From Enterobacteriaceae bacterium (GTDB lineage Bacteria; Pseudomonadota; Gammaproteobacteria; Enterobacterales; Enterobacteriaceae), in contig JAISKF010000023.1 of the NCBI GenBank assembly GCA_031261005.1, positions 22,987-86,986 of the forward strand: DNA of 64,000 bases, given 5' to 3'. Shown piece after piece: positions 12,942 to 22,204 of the stretch. The stretch's first letter is position 1; each line of letters begins with the position of its first letter. The translations under genes and the position numbers were made by a program. The notes beneath the pieces were generated by a model, which had not been told where the DNA came from, did no database searches, and was given only the letters and a program-made list of their open reading frames with translations.

Positions 12942-13047
12942 TAGTAGAATCACTTTTAACTAACTGTTTTACATGTACATTGCCGCATTCACACAACACA
13001 ACTTCATGGCACACGATGTAACATGGGGTATGGCGATTTACTGTGTA

Positions 13048-13067
13048 TGACACAAATCTGGCACATC
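13048..13067 (+). promoter_or_regulatory. Candidate integrase arm-type sites, left end
   Basis: TGACACA (13048) and TGGCACA (13059) start 11 bp apart. The pair is nearly identical to the pair at 53099-53118 next to the other attachment site, with the same spacing and orientation. A further TGGCACA lies at 13007-13013. Paired short repeats flanking both prophage ends are what tyrosine integrase arm-binding sites look like; binding is inferred. Confidence 0.5.
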
Positions 13068-13079
13068 ACCACAGTGGCT

Positions 13080-13685
13080 TCATACAGCTGGAGGCGTAGG
13101 CCAGATGATGTTTGGCGCAGTGGACGTATCAACAGCTTTCACTGCCTTGATGTAATTCACCCACGTAATCAGGCTTGCCTTATCTTCGTCGCTGATGATG
13201 CCCAGTTGCAGTTCGGTTTGCCAGAAACTAATTGTTTCCTGCGCCTCCAACAGTAGCTTGGCTTTTTGCTGGTCAGCAGCTTCAACATCCGCAGCATGCT
13301 GCGCATCAGTATCCGTCACCCACTTTTGCCCATCCCACTTTTGCCCATCCCACTTTTGGTACGGACCTGAAGGGGCTGCTGTGGTGTAACCATCCTTGAT
13401 TTTCCCGATGTAGTCGACCACGTAAGGCATGCCGTCAATAGTTGAATAAACGGTGTCCCCCCGATGGTCTTCTTCCTGAAGCCAACCAGGATCGTTAAAC
13501 ACAGCCACATACCCCTCCATAACTCCTACAGGTTCAACATCAGTTGAATGCCCTGGCATACTGACACCCAGATTGATGTATTCGTCGGACCATCCCATAT
13601 ATTCAAAAGTCACCGCATCATAGTAATAGCAGCGAATTTCACCCGGTTCTGTTGCCAGTCCATTTTCATCGAAAACAGGTTTCAT
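13080..13685 (-). CDS. Tail fibre assembly protein
   Basis: The 201-residue protein has the usual layout of the phage tail fibre assembly (Tfa) family: an N-terminal beta part with a Y-x-x-x-T-x-E-Y-x-G motif, a Gly-Pro-Tyr-x-x-W-D-G linker, and a C-terminal helical part ending with WPTPPAV. Such proteins act as chaperones for the distal fibre. A 15-base unit is tandemly repeated near 13320-13357, giving QKWDGQKWDGQKW. It overlaps the upstream fibre gene by one base and is the last gene of the late operon. Confidence 0.85.
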   Translation of the reverse strand: MKPVFDENGLATEPGEIRCYYYDAVTFEYMGWSDEYINLGVSMPGHSTDVEPVGVMEGYVAVFNDPGWLQEEDHRGDTVYSTIDGMPYVVDYIGKIKDGYTTAAPSGPYQKWDGQKWDGQKWVTDTDAQHAADVEAADQQKAKLLLEAQETISFWQTELQLGIISDEDKASLITWVNYIKAVKAVDTSTAPNIIWPTPPAV

Positions 13686-14422
13686 TATTTAGCCCTTACC
13701 AAAAAGTTAAATGCAATGTTGCGAGGGCGAGTTTCGCTACCGCCAGTGTTTCCCATTGCTGCTACGGAACCTCCTCCAGGCTGGTTTAAACCGGAAGAAT
13801 AGATACCCGTAACATTGCTGGCGCTACCGATACTGATATTTGAACCCGAGGATCCATTGTTGAAATACAGTGTGTGTGCGTGCGATTTAAAATCGTCACT
13901 TTGAGCACTAAGTAGCGAACGGCCACTATCAACCCCACGGCCGTCGTCCCAGATACGTAAGAATTCCCCTCGCGTCTCAGTTAATTTCAGTCCGGGAAAC
14001 ACCAGGGCCAGCTTAGGGTAAGTGGTGGCCGAGAACGTCGCTCCGTTGAACTTCAGGAACACCATATCTACCCATTCATCCATAACAGTATTTGGCATCG
14101 CGGAGGACGGCCAGAAGAATGGAATACCGATAGCTGGCGCGCCAGCCCCTAAACGAAGGTTTGTGGTAAGCGCATTCGTGAATTTTGTCACCAGCCCGTT
14201 AACGTCTGCATTGTCCAGGGCATCCACGCCGGAATTCGCAATGAACTGGCCGATAAGCGCCGCAATGGTGGTAGCCTGGCGGATAGCTTTGTTTACCTGC
14301 GCACTGGATGCCTTACCGGACGAGAACCCGGCCAGAAGTGCTGGGAGTGCTTCCCAGTCAGCCTGTGACATGACGTTAGCGTTCGGATCAAGTGCGAACG
14401 CTTTAAAGTTATTTGTTGCCAT
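13685..14422 (-). CDS. Short tail fibre / tail collar protein
   Basis: The 245-residue protein carries a tail-collar-like segment (GIPFFWPSSAMPN, MVFLKFNGATFS, YPKLALVFPG) and ends with an AHTLYF...GGSETRPRNIAFNFLVRA block, typical of phage fibre tips that end in a collar-type trimer. It should bind the host surface. I chose the ATG at 14422 (MATNNFKAF), which overlaps the upstream stop, rather than the frame's earlier start at 14440. The protein is short for a fibre, so receptor binding may be compact. Confidence 0.8.
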   Translation of the reverse strand: MATNNFKAFALDPNANVMSQADWEALPALLAGFSSGKASSAQVNKAIRQATTIAALIGQFIANSGVDALDNADVNGLVTKFTNALTTNLRLGAGAPAIGIPFFWPSSAMPNTVMDEWVDMVFLKFNGATFSATTYPKLALVFPGLKLTETRGEFLRIWDDGRGVDSGRSLLSAQSDDFKSHAHTLYFNNGSSGSNISIGSASNVTGIYSSGLNQPGGGSVAAMGNTGGSETRPRNIAFNFLVRAK

Positions 14423-15102
14423 CAGAGTAATACTCCCCATGCTCCTACATCGAACCCGCCGATGTATTCGTTATCCATATCAAACCCAAAAAATTTCGTT
14501 CCCTCGGAAGGTGTTTCTACCGAAGGAGTTTCGACGTCACCGGCCCAAACGCCAGCAGCTTTAACGGTGAGATAACCCTGTTTGATAGCGGCGATCAGTT
14601 CGAGAGACACGTCCGAAATATCAGTCTCAGGAAATACCCAGACCGAAATCGTCATGTCCTGATTGTCGACAATCTGCATCTTCAGGCCAGAACCTGCCGT
14701 TGCAGCGTCAAGGATGGGTGGCAGTGAGTCGTTCCGGCCGTCCCAGTTATTGATCGCTATTTTCGCTTTCAGAATGATGCGGTAGGTTTCATCGCTCAGC
14801 GTCGTATAGCCCGAATCCGGATCATACGGCCCCTGCCAGACACCCTGGTCATACCCAAGCCCGTCCGTGTCCCAGCTGAAATAAACGCCGGTGATCGGCT
14901 GACTGACTATGCGGCTTCGCCCAATCCAGAGCCCGAGCGCATCGATCTGGATACCGACAGCCGTATCGATATCAAACGCGCTGATCAGTCCCCTTGTTGC
15001 TGCCGTGATATCAATCAGCGGACGGGTGCTCAGATCGATGTGGTCAAAATACCTGGGCTTCGTGGCGTGGTAGTTGGTGATCAGGTCCGTGTACTTGCTC
15101 AT
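14422..15102 (-). CDS. DUF2612 baseplate/tail protein
   Basis: The 226-residue protein fits the DUF2612 family seen after baseplate J in myoviruses. It starts SKYTDLITNYHATKPRYFDHI, has the typical GIQIDALGLWIGRSR segment, and includes YRIILKAKIAINNWDG. It is likely the counterpart of P2 gpI, joining the wedge to the fibre. Its start overlaps the end of the baseplate J gene by four bases and its stop overlaps the fibre gene start. Confidence 0.8.
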   Translation of the reverse strand: MSKYTDLITNYHATKPRYFDHIDLSTRPLIDITAATRGLISAFDIDTAVGIQIDALGLWIGRSRIVSQPITGVYFSWDTDGLGYDQGVWQGPYDPDSGYTTLSDETYRIILKAKIAINNWDGRNDSLPPILDAATAGSGLKMQIVDNQDMTISVWVFPETDISDVSLELIAAIKQGYLTVKAAGVWAGDVETPSVETPSEGTKFFGFDMDNEYIGGFDVGAWGVLL

Positions 15103-16298
15103 GACGTCACCGTTAGCGCAATATTTTCAGGCTTGCAGGACGCTGACTCGTTGTAGGCGATGTTGATGTTCGCCGCCGCGACCGTCCCGGCTGATTTTCC
15201 GATAAGCAGTTCCTGAATATCGTAAAAACGCGCGCTGCCGCCACTCACTACGCCGAGGTTGGCAGGGGAGTAAATTCGGCTCAACAGCACCGAGTCGCCG
15301 ATCGTCAGACCATTGATGTAATCCGCGACAGCCTGCTGAATCTGTACACCGATTTGCGACGTATAGCCCGTGAAGGCTTTCAGCGTGATATGCCCGTAAA
15401 TCGGGACATCAGTCGACCGCGAGAAACTGATCACATGTGGGTTGCCGTAAGTGTCCGGCACAGTGACGGAGGTCGTCCCATAGGTCGCGGTTCCCTGCCC
15501 TTTGTTCCCCCTGATTGTCTGGGCAATGTCTGTCACATCGCCACCGTCAACAATGGCAGAGATAGAGTGTGCCGGCAGCCCGTTGCCGTCAGTTGCGCCG
15601 GTATCATTCTCATAGAGCTTGTGACGTGTCACGCCATCTACATTGGCGATCGCACCGTCGACACCTTCAAACGGAGTGATTGATGGCAACGCGACGCTCT
15701 GCCCCTGCCGGATGCGCAGCTCTGCGTCGGTTTCTGCTGGTGCGCCGACGGTAGCCGCCGCCGGGTTGGTAACTGACGTCCAGCCACGGGTCGGCGTGTT
15801 AATGGTGCCGACTGTTCCGGCCAGCGCCGCAACCGCTCCACTGTTTGAACAGGTCGCCGTTGTCGTGACGGTACCATCCACGCCAATAACTACCGAAGCA
15901 GGAAGACGCCAGATCACGTTATTGGTGTCTTTTACGGTACCGTTTGTGATGCTTGTCCCTGCGGTACCGGCGATCAGCAGATCTACAGTGGAATTCGTTG
16001 CGCCCTTGCGCGCGATACCGTTAATTTTCACATTACTGGTCAGCGCCGCGCCGTACCCAGTGGCCGGTGAAAAGCAGTTGTAGACGGTAATCGCTGTGTT
16101 GTTGGCGTCGTGGATAGCGAGCGCCACCAGTGCCACCATTTGACCGTCTTTGCTGTCCGGTTCCAGATAAGCATCACTGCCATAAATCTGCTGGAAATAA
16201 CTCGTCATGGTATCGAGTATCGTCTGGTAATCAGGCGCACTGATCCCCTCAGCGGTTACCGTTGCCGATAAGCCGAGTGTGTCCAAATTGAGGGTCAT
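15099..16298 (-). CDS. Baseplate J-like protein
   Basis: The 399-residue protein matches the baseplate J / Mu gp47 family, a wedge component of contractile tails. Typical features are an N-terminal Y-Q-T-I-L-D-x-M-T segment, DGQMVALVALAIHDAN, the GTAGTSI...G beta region, ETDAELRIRQ, and the C-terminal GDSVLLSRIYSPANLG. It is followed by the DUF2612 gene and preceded by the short gp46-like gene, the standard wedge order. Confidence 0.88.
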   Translation of the reverse strand: MTLNLDTLGLSATVTAEGISAPDYQTILDTMTSYFQQIYGSDAYLEPDSKDGQMVALVALAIHDANNTAITVYNCFSPATGYGAALTSNVKINGIARKGATNSTVDLLIAGTAGTSITNGTVKDTNNVIWRLPASVVIGVDGTVTTTATCSNSGAVAALAGTVGTINTPTRGWTSVTNPAAATVGAPAETDAELRIRQGQSVALPSITPFEGVDGAIANVDGVTRHKLYENDTGATDGNGLPAHSISAIVDGGDVTDIAQTIRGNKGQGTATYGTTSVTVPDTYGNPHVISFSRSTDVPIYGHITLKAFTGYTSQIGVQIQQAVADYINGLTIGDSVLLSRIYSPANLGVVSGGSARFYDIQELLIGKSAGTVAAANINIAYNESASCKPENIALTVTS

Positions 16299-16652
16299 TT
16301 ATGCCTCGCTGGTTACTGTCGTTGTTCCGTAGATGGTGTCTATTTCAGAGAAGAACTGGACGCGGCGCGTCGTGGTGTTCACTGTCGTGTTAAAGGAGAG
16401 GATGGACTTCACGCCCCGCGTTTCGAGGATGCGCTTCCGGATCGCCAGGTTGTAGGTTTCCGGCTTCTGCTTGCCGAGCACGGACTGAATCCACGGCGTC
16501 CCCTCGGTGGTATCGAGGAACCATTGCCCGTACCATAATTCAAATCGAGTTTTTACCGCCTGGGCCACAGCCTCTGGCGAGTTAATCAGCCAGGTATCAT
16601 CGCCGCTGCCAAAGGTGTAATCACCGTCGGCATCTTCGCGTCTGTATCGCAT
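16299..16652 (-). CDS. Baseplate wedge protein (Mu gp46 / T4 gp25-like)
   Basis: The 117-residue protein has DWLINSPEAVAQAVKTRFEL-like and GQWFLDTTEGTPW motifs and a C-terminal beta part. This pattern is common in small wedge proteins placed before baseplate J. It abuts the spike gene upstream (overlap of one base) and the baseplate J gene downstream. Assignment to this family comes from order and motif look, not from a search. Confidence 0.7.
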   Translation of the reverse strand: MRYRREDADGDYTFGSGDDTWLINSPEAVAQAVKTRFELWYGQWFLDTTEGTPWIQSVLGKQKPETYNLAIRKRILETRGVKSILSFNTTVNTTTRRVQFFSEIDTIYGTTTVTSEA

Positions 16653-17404
16653 CAGTTCACCCCGCCAGAATTGCCGCTTCCCGTCTGAACGCCTTTGTGG
16701 GTATGCGTGTCGTCAATGGATTTACCGTTCGATTTGAGTGTTCCGAAGAATTCAATCGCACCAGTAATTTTCGCCGCTGTGCCGCTGGCGAGACTGCCGA
16801 CCATCCCACCCATCCAGGTGAGCAGCCCGGTAATCGTGACCTTCTCCGAAAACGTCGATTCGGGGGCGATAACATCGAGACCGCCAGGAGCAACGATCTT
16901 AATTTTCTGCGTGGTGGGATTGAGCTCGAAATAGGTGCTCCCGTCGTCGCTGCGCAGCTGCGTGGCCCCGGTACTGATACCGCCGATTTTCTGCGCCTGA
17001 GACTGCGGCCCGACGATGCAGAACGCATCCGATAAATCATGCACTCTGTCGTCTACCGGTTCCTGCACGCCGCCACTCTGCCACCAGAAATCAATGCAGC
17101 GATCGGCAAATATCACCAAGCATTCATCACCGGCTTTCACCGGAAAAGTGAGAGTGCAGCCGCCGCCGCGTGGAAACACCACCGGCACATCCACCAGCAG
17201 CGGATAATTATTCGTGATGTGCTTCCCGTCGTTATCGGTTTCAACCGAACGAATAGCAGGCTGGACAACCGCCGTAACCGCGCCGGGGTCGAACGACTGA
17301 ACGATGCCAGGCAAAGCGACGCGGATCTGGTTCTTTGTGGTTTCCCGCTCAGATTTGAATGTTTCGGCAAGGTCGCCGCTGCGGGTCTGGTCAGATACTG
17401 CCAT
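16652..17404 (-). CDS. Gp138-type membrane-puncturing spike
   Basis: The 250-residue protein matches the Gp138 family of baseplate spikes. It has an N-terminal OB-like domain (RVALPGIVQSFDPGAVTAVVQPAIR, VFPRGGGCTLTFPVKAGDECLVIFADRCID) and a beta-helical stalk. The C-terminus has Asp-Thr-His-Thr-His, a possible metal site, then a Gly-rich tip. The spike pierces the outer membrane when the sheath contracts. I chose ATG 17404 (MAVSDQTR) over an earlier in-frame start at 17425. Confidence 0.82.
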   Translation of the reverse strand: MAVSDQTRSGDLAETFKSERETTKNQIRVALPGIVQSFDPGAVTAVVQPAIRSVETDNDGKHITNNYPLLVDVPVVFPRGGGCTLTFPVKAGDECLVIFADRCIDFWWQSGGVQEPVDDRVHDLSDAFCIVGPQSQAQKIGGISTGATQLRSDDGSTYFELNPTTQKIKIVAPGGLDVIAPESTFSEKVTITGLLTWMGGMVGSLASGTAAKITGAIEFFGTLKSNGKSIDDTHTHKGVQTGSGNSGGVN

Positions 17405-17444
17405 TTGATAGGCTCCAGAAAGCAAAAACCCGCCGGGTGGCGGG

Positions 17445-17861
17445 TTAGTTGAATGTTTTATAGGTCACGGTTCGGTTTTTGTCTCCTACCGTCCCGTAGC
17501 ACTCTATTGTATGAGTGATTCGACTATTGAAGGCGTTCATTCCAGAAAAATGCAGGGTAAAGTAATAAACTTGCTTTCCATTTTTCTCGTCGATCCCGCT
17601 TTCAGTCTGTTCGGTTTCGAATGTGTCCGGCAACGATAAAGAAGATCGGGCGATATCCTTACAGGTAAATATCACTTCATTCTTTAAAAGATCGGCCTCT
17701 GACAAAGGAGGAGCACTACTTGATTGTTGCGCTGCAGCTTGTTCAGGGGCTTCGATGTTACTGGACACTTTATCAGTTTCATTGTTTTTATGGCTTCCAA
17801 TTAAATAACCTACAACAATAACAACTAATAAAACTATTTTCTTTATCCTGCTGACCGCCAT
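17445..17861 (-). CDS. Small membrane-anchored protein of unknown function
   Basis: The 138-residue protein has an N-terminal transmembrane segment (IVLLVVIVVGYLIG, residues ~9-22), a low-complexity Gln/Ser/Ala linker and a C-terminal globular domain with two Cys (FTCKDIARSSL; TIECYG). It should be held in the inner membrane facing the periplasm. It sits inside the baseplate cluster, between spike and hub genes, is locally AT-rich, and does not look structural. It may be a late moron, for example an exclusion factor. Function is unknown. Confidence 0.6.
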   Translation of the reverse strand: MAVSRIKKIVLLVVIVVGYLIGSHKNNETDKVSSNIEAPEQAAAQQSSSAPPLSEADLLKNEVIFTCKDIARSSLSLPDTFETEQTESGIDEKNGKQVYYFTLHFSGMNAFNSRITHTIECYGTVGDKNRTVTYKTFN

Positions 17862-17882
17862 AAATAAAGTCCATTAACTAAT

Positions 17883-18236
17883 TTAATCAGAAACTTTTTT
17901 GCATGGGAAAGAGCCGATAACTTTCGGCGCGTCCATGCTGTTCTGCAGCAGTTGGACGTTCAAGAAACGCGTTTCGGTACCCGGACGGCGAATATATTCA
18001 AAGCCGTAATTGTTGCCATCTTTGGCTGGCATAAGCCCCATGTCTGCCTTCATTCCATTACCGTTACCAAGAGTTTTAATTTTCTGAGAGGTAACCGTTT
18101 CACCATTAATTCTGAACAATGAATCAGGAACTAACTCCAATTTGTAGCCACCACATTGCAGCGTGATGCCGCCGGGGTTTGCAGCAAACGTTAACCCTGG
18201 CAGGAAACTGAACGCGATAACAATCCACTTTTTCAT
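17883..18236 (-). CDS. Small exported protein of unknown function
   Basis: The 117-residue protein has a clear Sec signal peptide (MKKWIVIAFSFLPGLTFA, cleaved near residue 19). The short mature beta-rich domain has two Cys (LQCGGY; FPCKK) that could form a disulfide. I chose the ATG at 18236, two bases after the hub stop; the frame's upstream start at 18317 lies inside the hub gene. With its neighbour 17445-17861 it forms an exported pair in the tail operon. Function is unknown. Confidence 0.6.
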   Translation of the reverse strand: MKKWIVIAFSFLPGLTFAANPGGITLQCGGYKLELVPDSLFRINGETVTSQKIKTLGNGNGMKADMGLMPAKDGNNYGFEYIRRPGTETRFLNVQLLQNSMDAPKVIGSFPCKKVSD

Positions 18237-18238
18237 TC

Positions 18239-19303
18239 TTACCCTTCCCGCTGTAAAGATGACGCCGACCGAAGATCCGCTGCACCACGCGCTTCGCACA
18301 TCATATCCATGTACCACGCCTGGCCCCTTGTGTCGCCAGTGTACATAATCCCGCGCACAATATAAACGCCATCCGTTGCGATGCTGGCAGGCTGCGCCGT
18401 GGTGCCGCTGAGGGAGATATTGCCGTCGGTGTTCTGGTCTGTGATCTGCCCACCGGCCATCGCGATATCGTTGTTCGACAGCGCCGTGCGGAATACCGAA
18501 GCCTGATCCAGCTGAATGAGCCCGTTAACCCGGATGTTTGGGTTAATCAGCGCGCGGACGTTTACGCCGTTGCCGATAGTCTGCTGCGGCATGCCAATAA
18601 GCCCGGTGGCGCTGTTGAGCACAATCGCGTCGTGAACATATTCGTTATTCGCCACCATCTGGCGCTGACCGTCCACGAACTGCCATGTTGCGCCACATTG
18701 CCCGGCCACGTTATCCATAAGATGCCGCGTCATGCCGAACAGCACTCGGCCCCTGGGGAAAACGGTAGCAGGCATTTCAGGCGTCAGACCTTCGGTCGCG
18801 CCTTTGGCCTCAAAGTCTTTCATCAGCGCACGGTTCACGTCAGCTACCGTATAACCTGCTGCCAGCGTCTGTGAAGTTATGCTGGTGGCAAATGCCAGAT
18901 CCGCATCTGCCGCCTGAATCAGGACATATGAGTCGATAGGGCTGTCCTTGCCAGTGACCGAGTAGCGGATCTCTCCGCTGAAAATCAGCCCGTAGTTGCG
19001 ACCATCACTCTGGCCTACGTCCGCCGCATCGACTTCCCGCATGGTCCCGACGTCGCTGGCCGACACCTCCGGCGCGATACCGTCATAGCCAGCAATCAGC
19101 CGCACTTTGGAAAACTCCTGCCCGGTGATGCGATTCACCGTATCGGCTGACAGGTTATAGATTTTGAACGTTCCCACGCGGGACGCGCTGCTGATGTTGA
19201 ACCAGTCGATCGTGAAGGTCACTTTAAAATCGCTGAGCTCAATCCCCTGCCCGTTCTCATCCACGAGCTGCAGCTCGAAATGTCTCATCCAGTTCTGTGA
19301 CAT
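18239..19303 (-). CDS. Baseplate hub protein
   Basis: The 354-residue protein has the layout of the hub proteins that precede Gp138-type spikes: ELQLVDENGQGIELSDFKVTFTI at the start, a SRVGTFKIYNLS segment, a VRLIAGYDG beta strand and a QAADADLAF region. It would form the trimeric hub between tail tube and spike, like T4 gp27 or P2 gpD. The gene lies two bases from the plug gene upstream. Confidence 0.72.
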   Translation of the reverse strand: MSQNWMRHFELQLVDENGQGIELSDFKVTFTIDWFNISSASRVGTFKIYNLSADTVNRITGQEFSKVRLIAGYDGIAPEVSASDVGTMREVDAADVGQSDGRNYGLIFSGEIRYSVTGKDSPIDSYVLIQAADADLAFATSITSQTLAAGYTVADVNRALMKDFEAKGATEGLTPEMPATVFPRGRVLFGMTRHLMDNVAGQCGATWQFVDGQRQMVANNEYVHDAIVLNSATGLIGMPQQTIGNGVNVRALINPNIRVNGLIQLDQASVFRTALSNNDIAMAGGQITDQNTDGNISLSGTTAQPASIATDGVYIVRGIMYTGDTRGQAWYMDMMCEARGAADLRSASSLQREG

Positions 19304-19305
19304 GG

Positions 19306-19608
19306 TTACTCCGTTGATACCAGTAAATGACTGCGGCCGCCCAGATCGGTTTTCGTCGGATAATCCTGCGTACTGTCGTCACAGGCCACCACCAGCTTAA
19401 ATCCCAGTCCCATGTAAGCGTACTGCGCCAGCAGATCAGCGCCGGTGACAAGGGGGATGCCGGAGATTACCGGCTCCCCTCTGTCGTTCTGCAGGTCCAT
19501 AATCCAGTACAGATCGCGCCAGGTGATGCTAATCCGCCAGGTTGTCCCCGCCAGTATTATGCTGAATTGCTGGTTATCCGCCGTCAGCGGGATTTCCTGA
19601 ATTGCCAT
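19306..19608 (-). CDS. Baseplate plug protein (Pam3 gp18-like)
   Basis: The 100-residue protein resembles the small plug-like baseplate proteins of this group of myoviruses: EIPLTADNQQFSIILAGTTWRISITWRD, then W-x-M-D-L-x-x-x-x-G-E-P-V-I-x-G-I-P-L-V-T-G-A-D-L-L. It sits between the Dit-like and hub genes and probably closes the tube end. The family name is from memory of the domain pattern. Confidence 0.65.
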   Translation of the reverse strand: MAIQEIPLTADNQQFSIILAGTTWRISITWRDLYWIMDLQNDRGEPVISGIPLVTGADLLAQYAYMGLGFKLVVACDDSTQDYPTKTDLGGRSHLLVSTE

Positions 19609-20195
19609 TAGCCGAGCCCCAGTAATGACGCCGCATTACCCGTGATGCTTTGCAGCAGCGAGGTATTTGGCGGCTTTGTGGTTTTGTTGCCGGTGTTCAG
19701 TACCGCCGACGTGCTGGCCCCGTCCTGCATGTTGGTTTTATCCGCGACGGTGATTTGCTGCGTTTGCGAGATGAGAACCTCCCTCAGGGTGAGAACAGCA
19801 GACAGGACATTTTCAGTCGTCTTGTCTGTCGTCACTTCCAGCGCGCGGATCAGCATGTTGCTGTAAAGCCGTTTGCCGGTCACCACATCGAAAGGAATAC
19901 GGCTCGCCTGCAGATCCAGAATTTCCTGATATGTCTGCTGAGGACTCAGGCCAAGTAAGCTGGTGGCCGTCAGATTGCTGGCAAAATCCAGCAACGATCC
20001 GCCACCAGCGAAACCGACCTCCATCACCACTTCAGACGGCTTTTTATAGGCGTGGTCAGCGATGGCGGCCCCAACTTCGACGGGATGCTCGGTTATCTCC
20101 AGCGTATCGCTGTGCTTTTCAGACACAACAACGCTCGGAACTATCATCCCAATTTTCCGCGTTTGCTGCTGAAAGAGCGTAGAGAGAATATCCAT
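19608..20195 (-). CDS. Dit-like baseplate protein
   Basis: The 195-residue protein begins with the DILSTLFQQQTRKIGMIVPSV stretch and contains EHPVEVGAAIADHAYKKP. Both are typical of the N-terminal domain of Dit-like (distal tail) proteins that follow the tape measure in this group. It links tail tube and hub. It overlaps the tape measure end and the plug start by one base each. Confidence 0.75.
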   Translation of the reverse strand: MDILSTLFQQQTRKIGMIVPSVVVSEKHSDTLEITEHPVEVGAAIADHAYKKPSEVVMEVGFAGGGSLLDFASNLTATSLLGLSPQQTYQEILDLQASRIPFDVVTGKRLYSNMLIRALEVTTDKTTENVLSAVLTLREVLISQTQQITVADKTNMQDGASTSAVLNTGNKTTKPPNTSLLQSITGNAASLLGLG

Positions 20196-22204
20196 TAGCC
20201 CACCTTAGTTTGATTGCCGCGCATGACCTGAGCATTTGCTGATTGCTGTCGACGCTCAACTTCCGTTCCGACCGAACGCGGATCACCACCACCGTAAATG
20301 TGATAGGTATTTTTTTGATCTACCTGAACCCCGTTGCCGGGCATGTTGCTCATCACTTTCGGGATGTAGTTGCGGGTTTCCTGCGGCATCAGGGCCATGC
20401 CATGCTTCTGCACGTTCCCGATCCCCCAGTTGTAAGACGCGAGCGCCTTGCTCAGGTCTCCACCGTTCGCCTGCAGTAACCGGGAAAGATATTTTGCAGC
20501 CGCCTGCGCCGCCTTCTCCGGGTCGAAAACATCATTCCCGCGCAGCCCCATGTCACGCGCTGTTCCGTCCATAAACTGAAACAGACCTTTCGCTCCAGCG
20601 CCGGACACCGCAAACTGATTGCCCCCAGACTCCGTAATCGCAACGCTTTTCAGCAGTCCTTCCGGAAGCCGGTATAGCTGCTCCAGATTGGTAAGCATCG
20701 GCTGCATCCAGCCCAGCAATTCAGATCCTGCTTTCGTTGGCTGAGGTCGCTTCACTGACTGGCCGTACTGGTCTGGTTCATCATCGCCAAACCAGCCGCG
20801 CACAGTGCGCCCCACGCTGCGAGGATCAAACCCAAGCGTGTTTTTCATCCATTCTGCGGTACTGTTCGCGCTGTCGGTCACCATCGGCATGGCACTCGGG
20901 TTACCGCTGCCCTGATTCAGGAGCTGCTTACCAATGCTGGCCGCTTCGGACCACCGCCCATCTTTGATAGCATTCAGCAGATCCGCAATCATGTTCAGCA
21001 TCTTGCTGAACTCGCCCATCTGCGAAATAAAATTGCTAAAATCCCACTTCAGGGACCATGATTTCGGGTCAATGTTGAGCAGCTTCGCCAGCGCTTTCGT
21101 CAGGTCGATGACGGTAGTCTGCAGGTCGTGTGTCATCTTCAGCGCAGCGTCGACCTCTGGCTTCCATTTCCCCCAATCAATCAGGCTCTGACCGCCTTCC
21201 TTCCATGTTTTATAGTCTTCCCACAGCAGCGCGATACCAGTAGCCAGTGCTGTGATCAGGCCAATCGGAGACATCCAGAACGTACTATTCAGGATGCGCA
21301 GCGCAATCGTCAGCGCGCCGAACAACGAGATCAGTTCCCGCGTTTGCTTATCCAGCGATTTCCACCAGGTGATAAGGTCTGATGTTCCGTCAAGGAGACG
21401 GAAGAACAGTCGCCCGATAATGTCCCCGAGCGCCAGAATGCCCTTTATGGCTTTCGTCAGGGTCTGCTCGATGCGCGGAAAGTTGTCTAGGATATGGCGG
21501 CGCAGTGTGTCCAGCGAACCCGCCAGGCCACCAGCAAGGTTAGAGCCGATTTTGTCACGGGCCATGCCTGCCATCGCGCCGAACTCGCGCAGAGAGGTCA
21601 TGAATTTGTTGGAGCTTCTGGCCGCCTCGTCAGCATTGAAGCCGATCGCCTTCGCCATCGCGCTGTACTGCCCGGAGAAACCACCCACGCCCCGGCGCAT
21701 CGCCATCAGGGTATTTTCATCAATGCCCAGCATCTGCGCATACTGGTTGGCTTTGTAATACGGCATGCTGCTGAGCTTCTGGCCGACACCCGTAAAAATG
21801 GCGGCCATGTCTCGCATATTCCCGCTGGCATCACGGGTCTGTACGCCAAGGCGGTTCAGGAAACCTTCCGCGCCGGGATTGTTACGCACAAATCGTGAGA
21901 GGCTTTCCAGTGAACCGCGCGCTGCGTCCACGCTGCCGCCCATCTGCGAAACCGCATAGCCAATCGACTGGATGCCCTGAACCGTCGCGCCGGTGCGCTG
22001 TGATGCCCAGTAGAGGTTATCCAGACCTGAAGCTATTTTGACGGTGAAGGCCACCACGGTTAGCGCCGCACCTTCGACGGCGATCCCCATTTTTATGGCA
22101 TTTGCGGTCGTGCCTTTCAGGACTGAATCGAACTTATTTGCGCCTGCCTCGTCGATATCGAAACCGAGGGAGACGAGAAACTCTTTAATAGTCTCAGCGT
22201 TCAT
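20195..22204 (-). CDS. Tail tape measure protein with lytic transglycosylase domain
   Basis: The 669-residue protein sets tail length. The N-terminal part is alpha-helical (EFLVSLGFDIDEAG...), followed by hydrophobic segments around residues 310-350. Near the C-terminus is a soluble lytic transglycosylase domain: ESGGNQFAVSGAGAKGLFQFM with the catalytic Glu, then ASYNWGIGNV. That domain would cut peptidoglycan during DNA entry. I chose ATG 22204 (MNAETIKEF) with a GAGAGG ribosome site. The start overlaps the frameshifted chaperone product by 11 bases. Confidence 0.88.
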   Translation of the reverse strand: MNAETIKEFLVSLGFDIDEAGANKFDSVLKGTTANAIKMGIAVEGAALTVVAFTVKIASGLDNLYWASQRTGATVQGIQSIGYAVSQMGGSVDAARGSLESLSRFVRNNPGAEGFLNRLGVQTRDASGNMRDMAAIFTGVGQKLSSMPYYKANQYAQMLGIDENTLMAMRRGVGGFSGQYSAMAKAIGFNADEAARSSNKFMTSLREFGAMAGMARDKIGSNLAGGLAGSLDTLRRHILDNFPRIEQTLTKAIKGILALGDIIGRLFFRLLDGTSDLITWWKSLDKQTRELISLFGALTIALRILNSTFWMSPIGLITALATGIALLWEDYKTWKEGGQSLIDWGKWKPEVDAALKMTHDLQTTVIDLTKALAKLLNIDPKSWSLKWDFSNFISQMGEFSKMLNMIADLLNAIKDGRWSEAASIGKQLLNQGSGNPSAMPMVTDSANSTAEWMKNTLGFDPRSVGRTVRGWFGDDEPDQYGQSVKRPQPTKAGSELLGWMQPMLTNLEQLYRLPEGLLKSVAITESGGNQFAVSGAGAKGLFQFMDGTARDMGLRGNDVFDPEKAAQAAAKYLSRLLQANGGDLSKALASYNWGIGNVQKHGMALMPQETRNYIPKVMSNMPGNGVQVDQKNTYHIYGGGDPRSVGTEVERRQQSANAQVMRGNQTKVG

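Noticed and set aside
12896..12960. Apparent tRNA gene at the left prophage end
   Set aside because: Only the 3' half (46 bp) matches; acceptor 5' strand and D arm are missing. It is the attachment-site duplicate.
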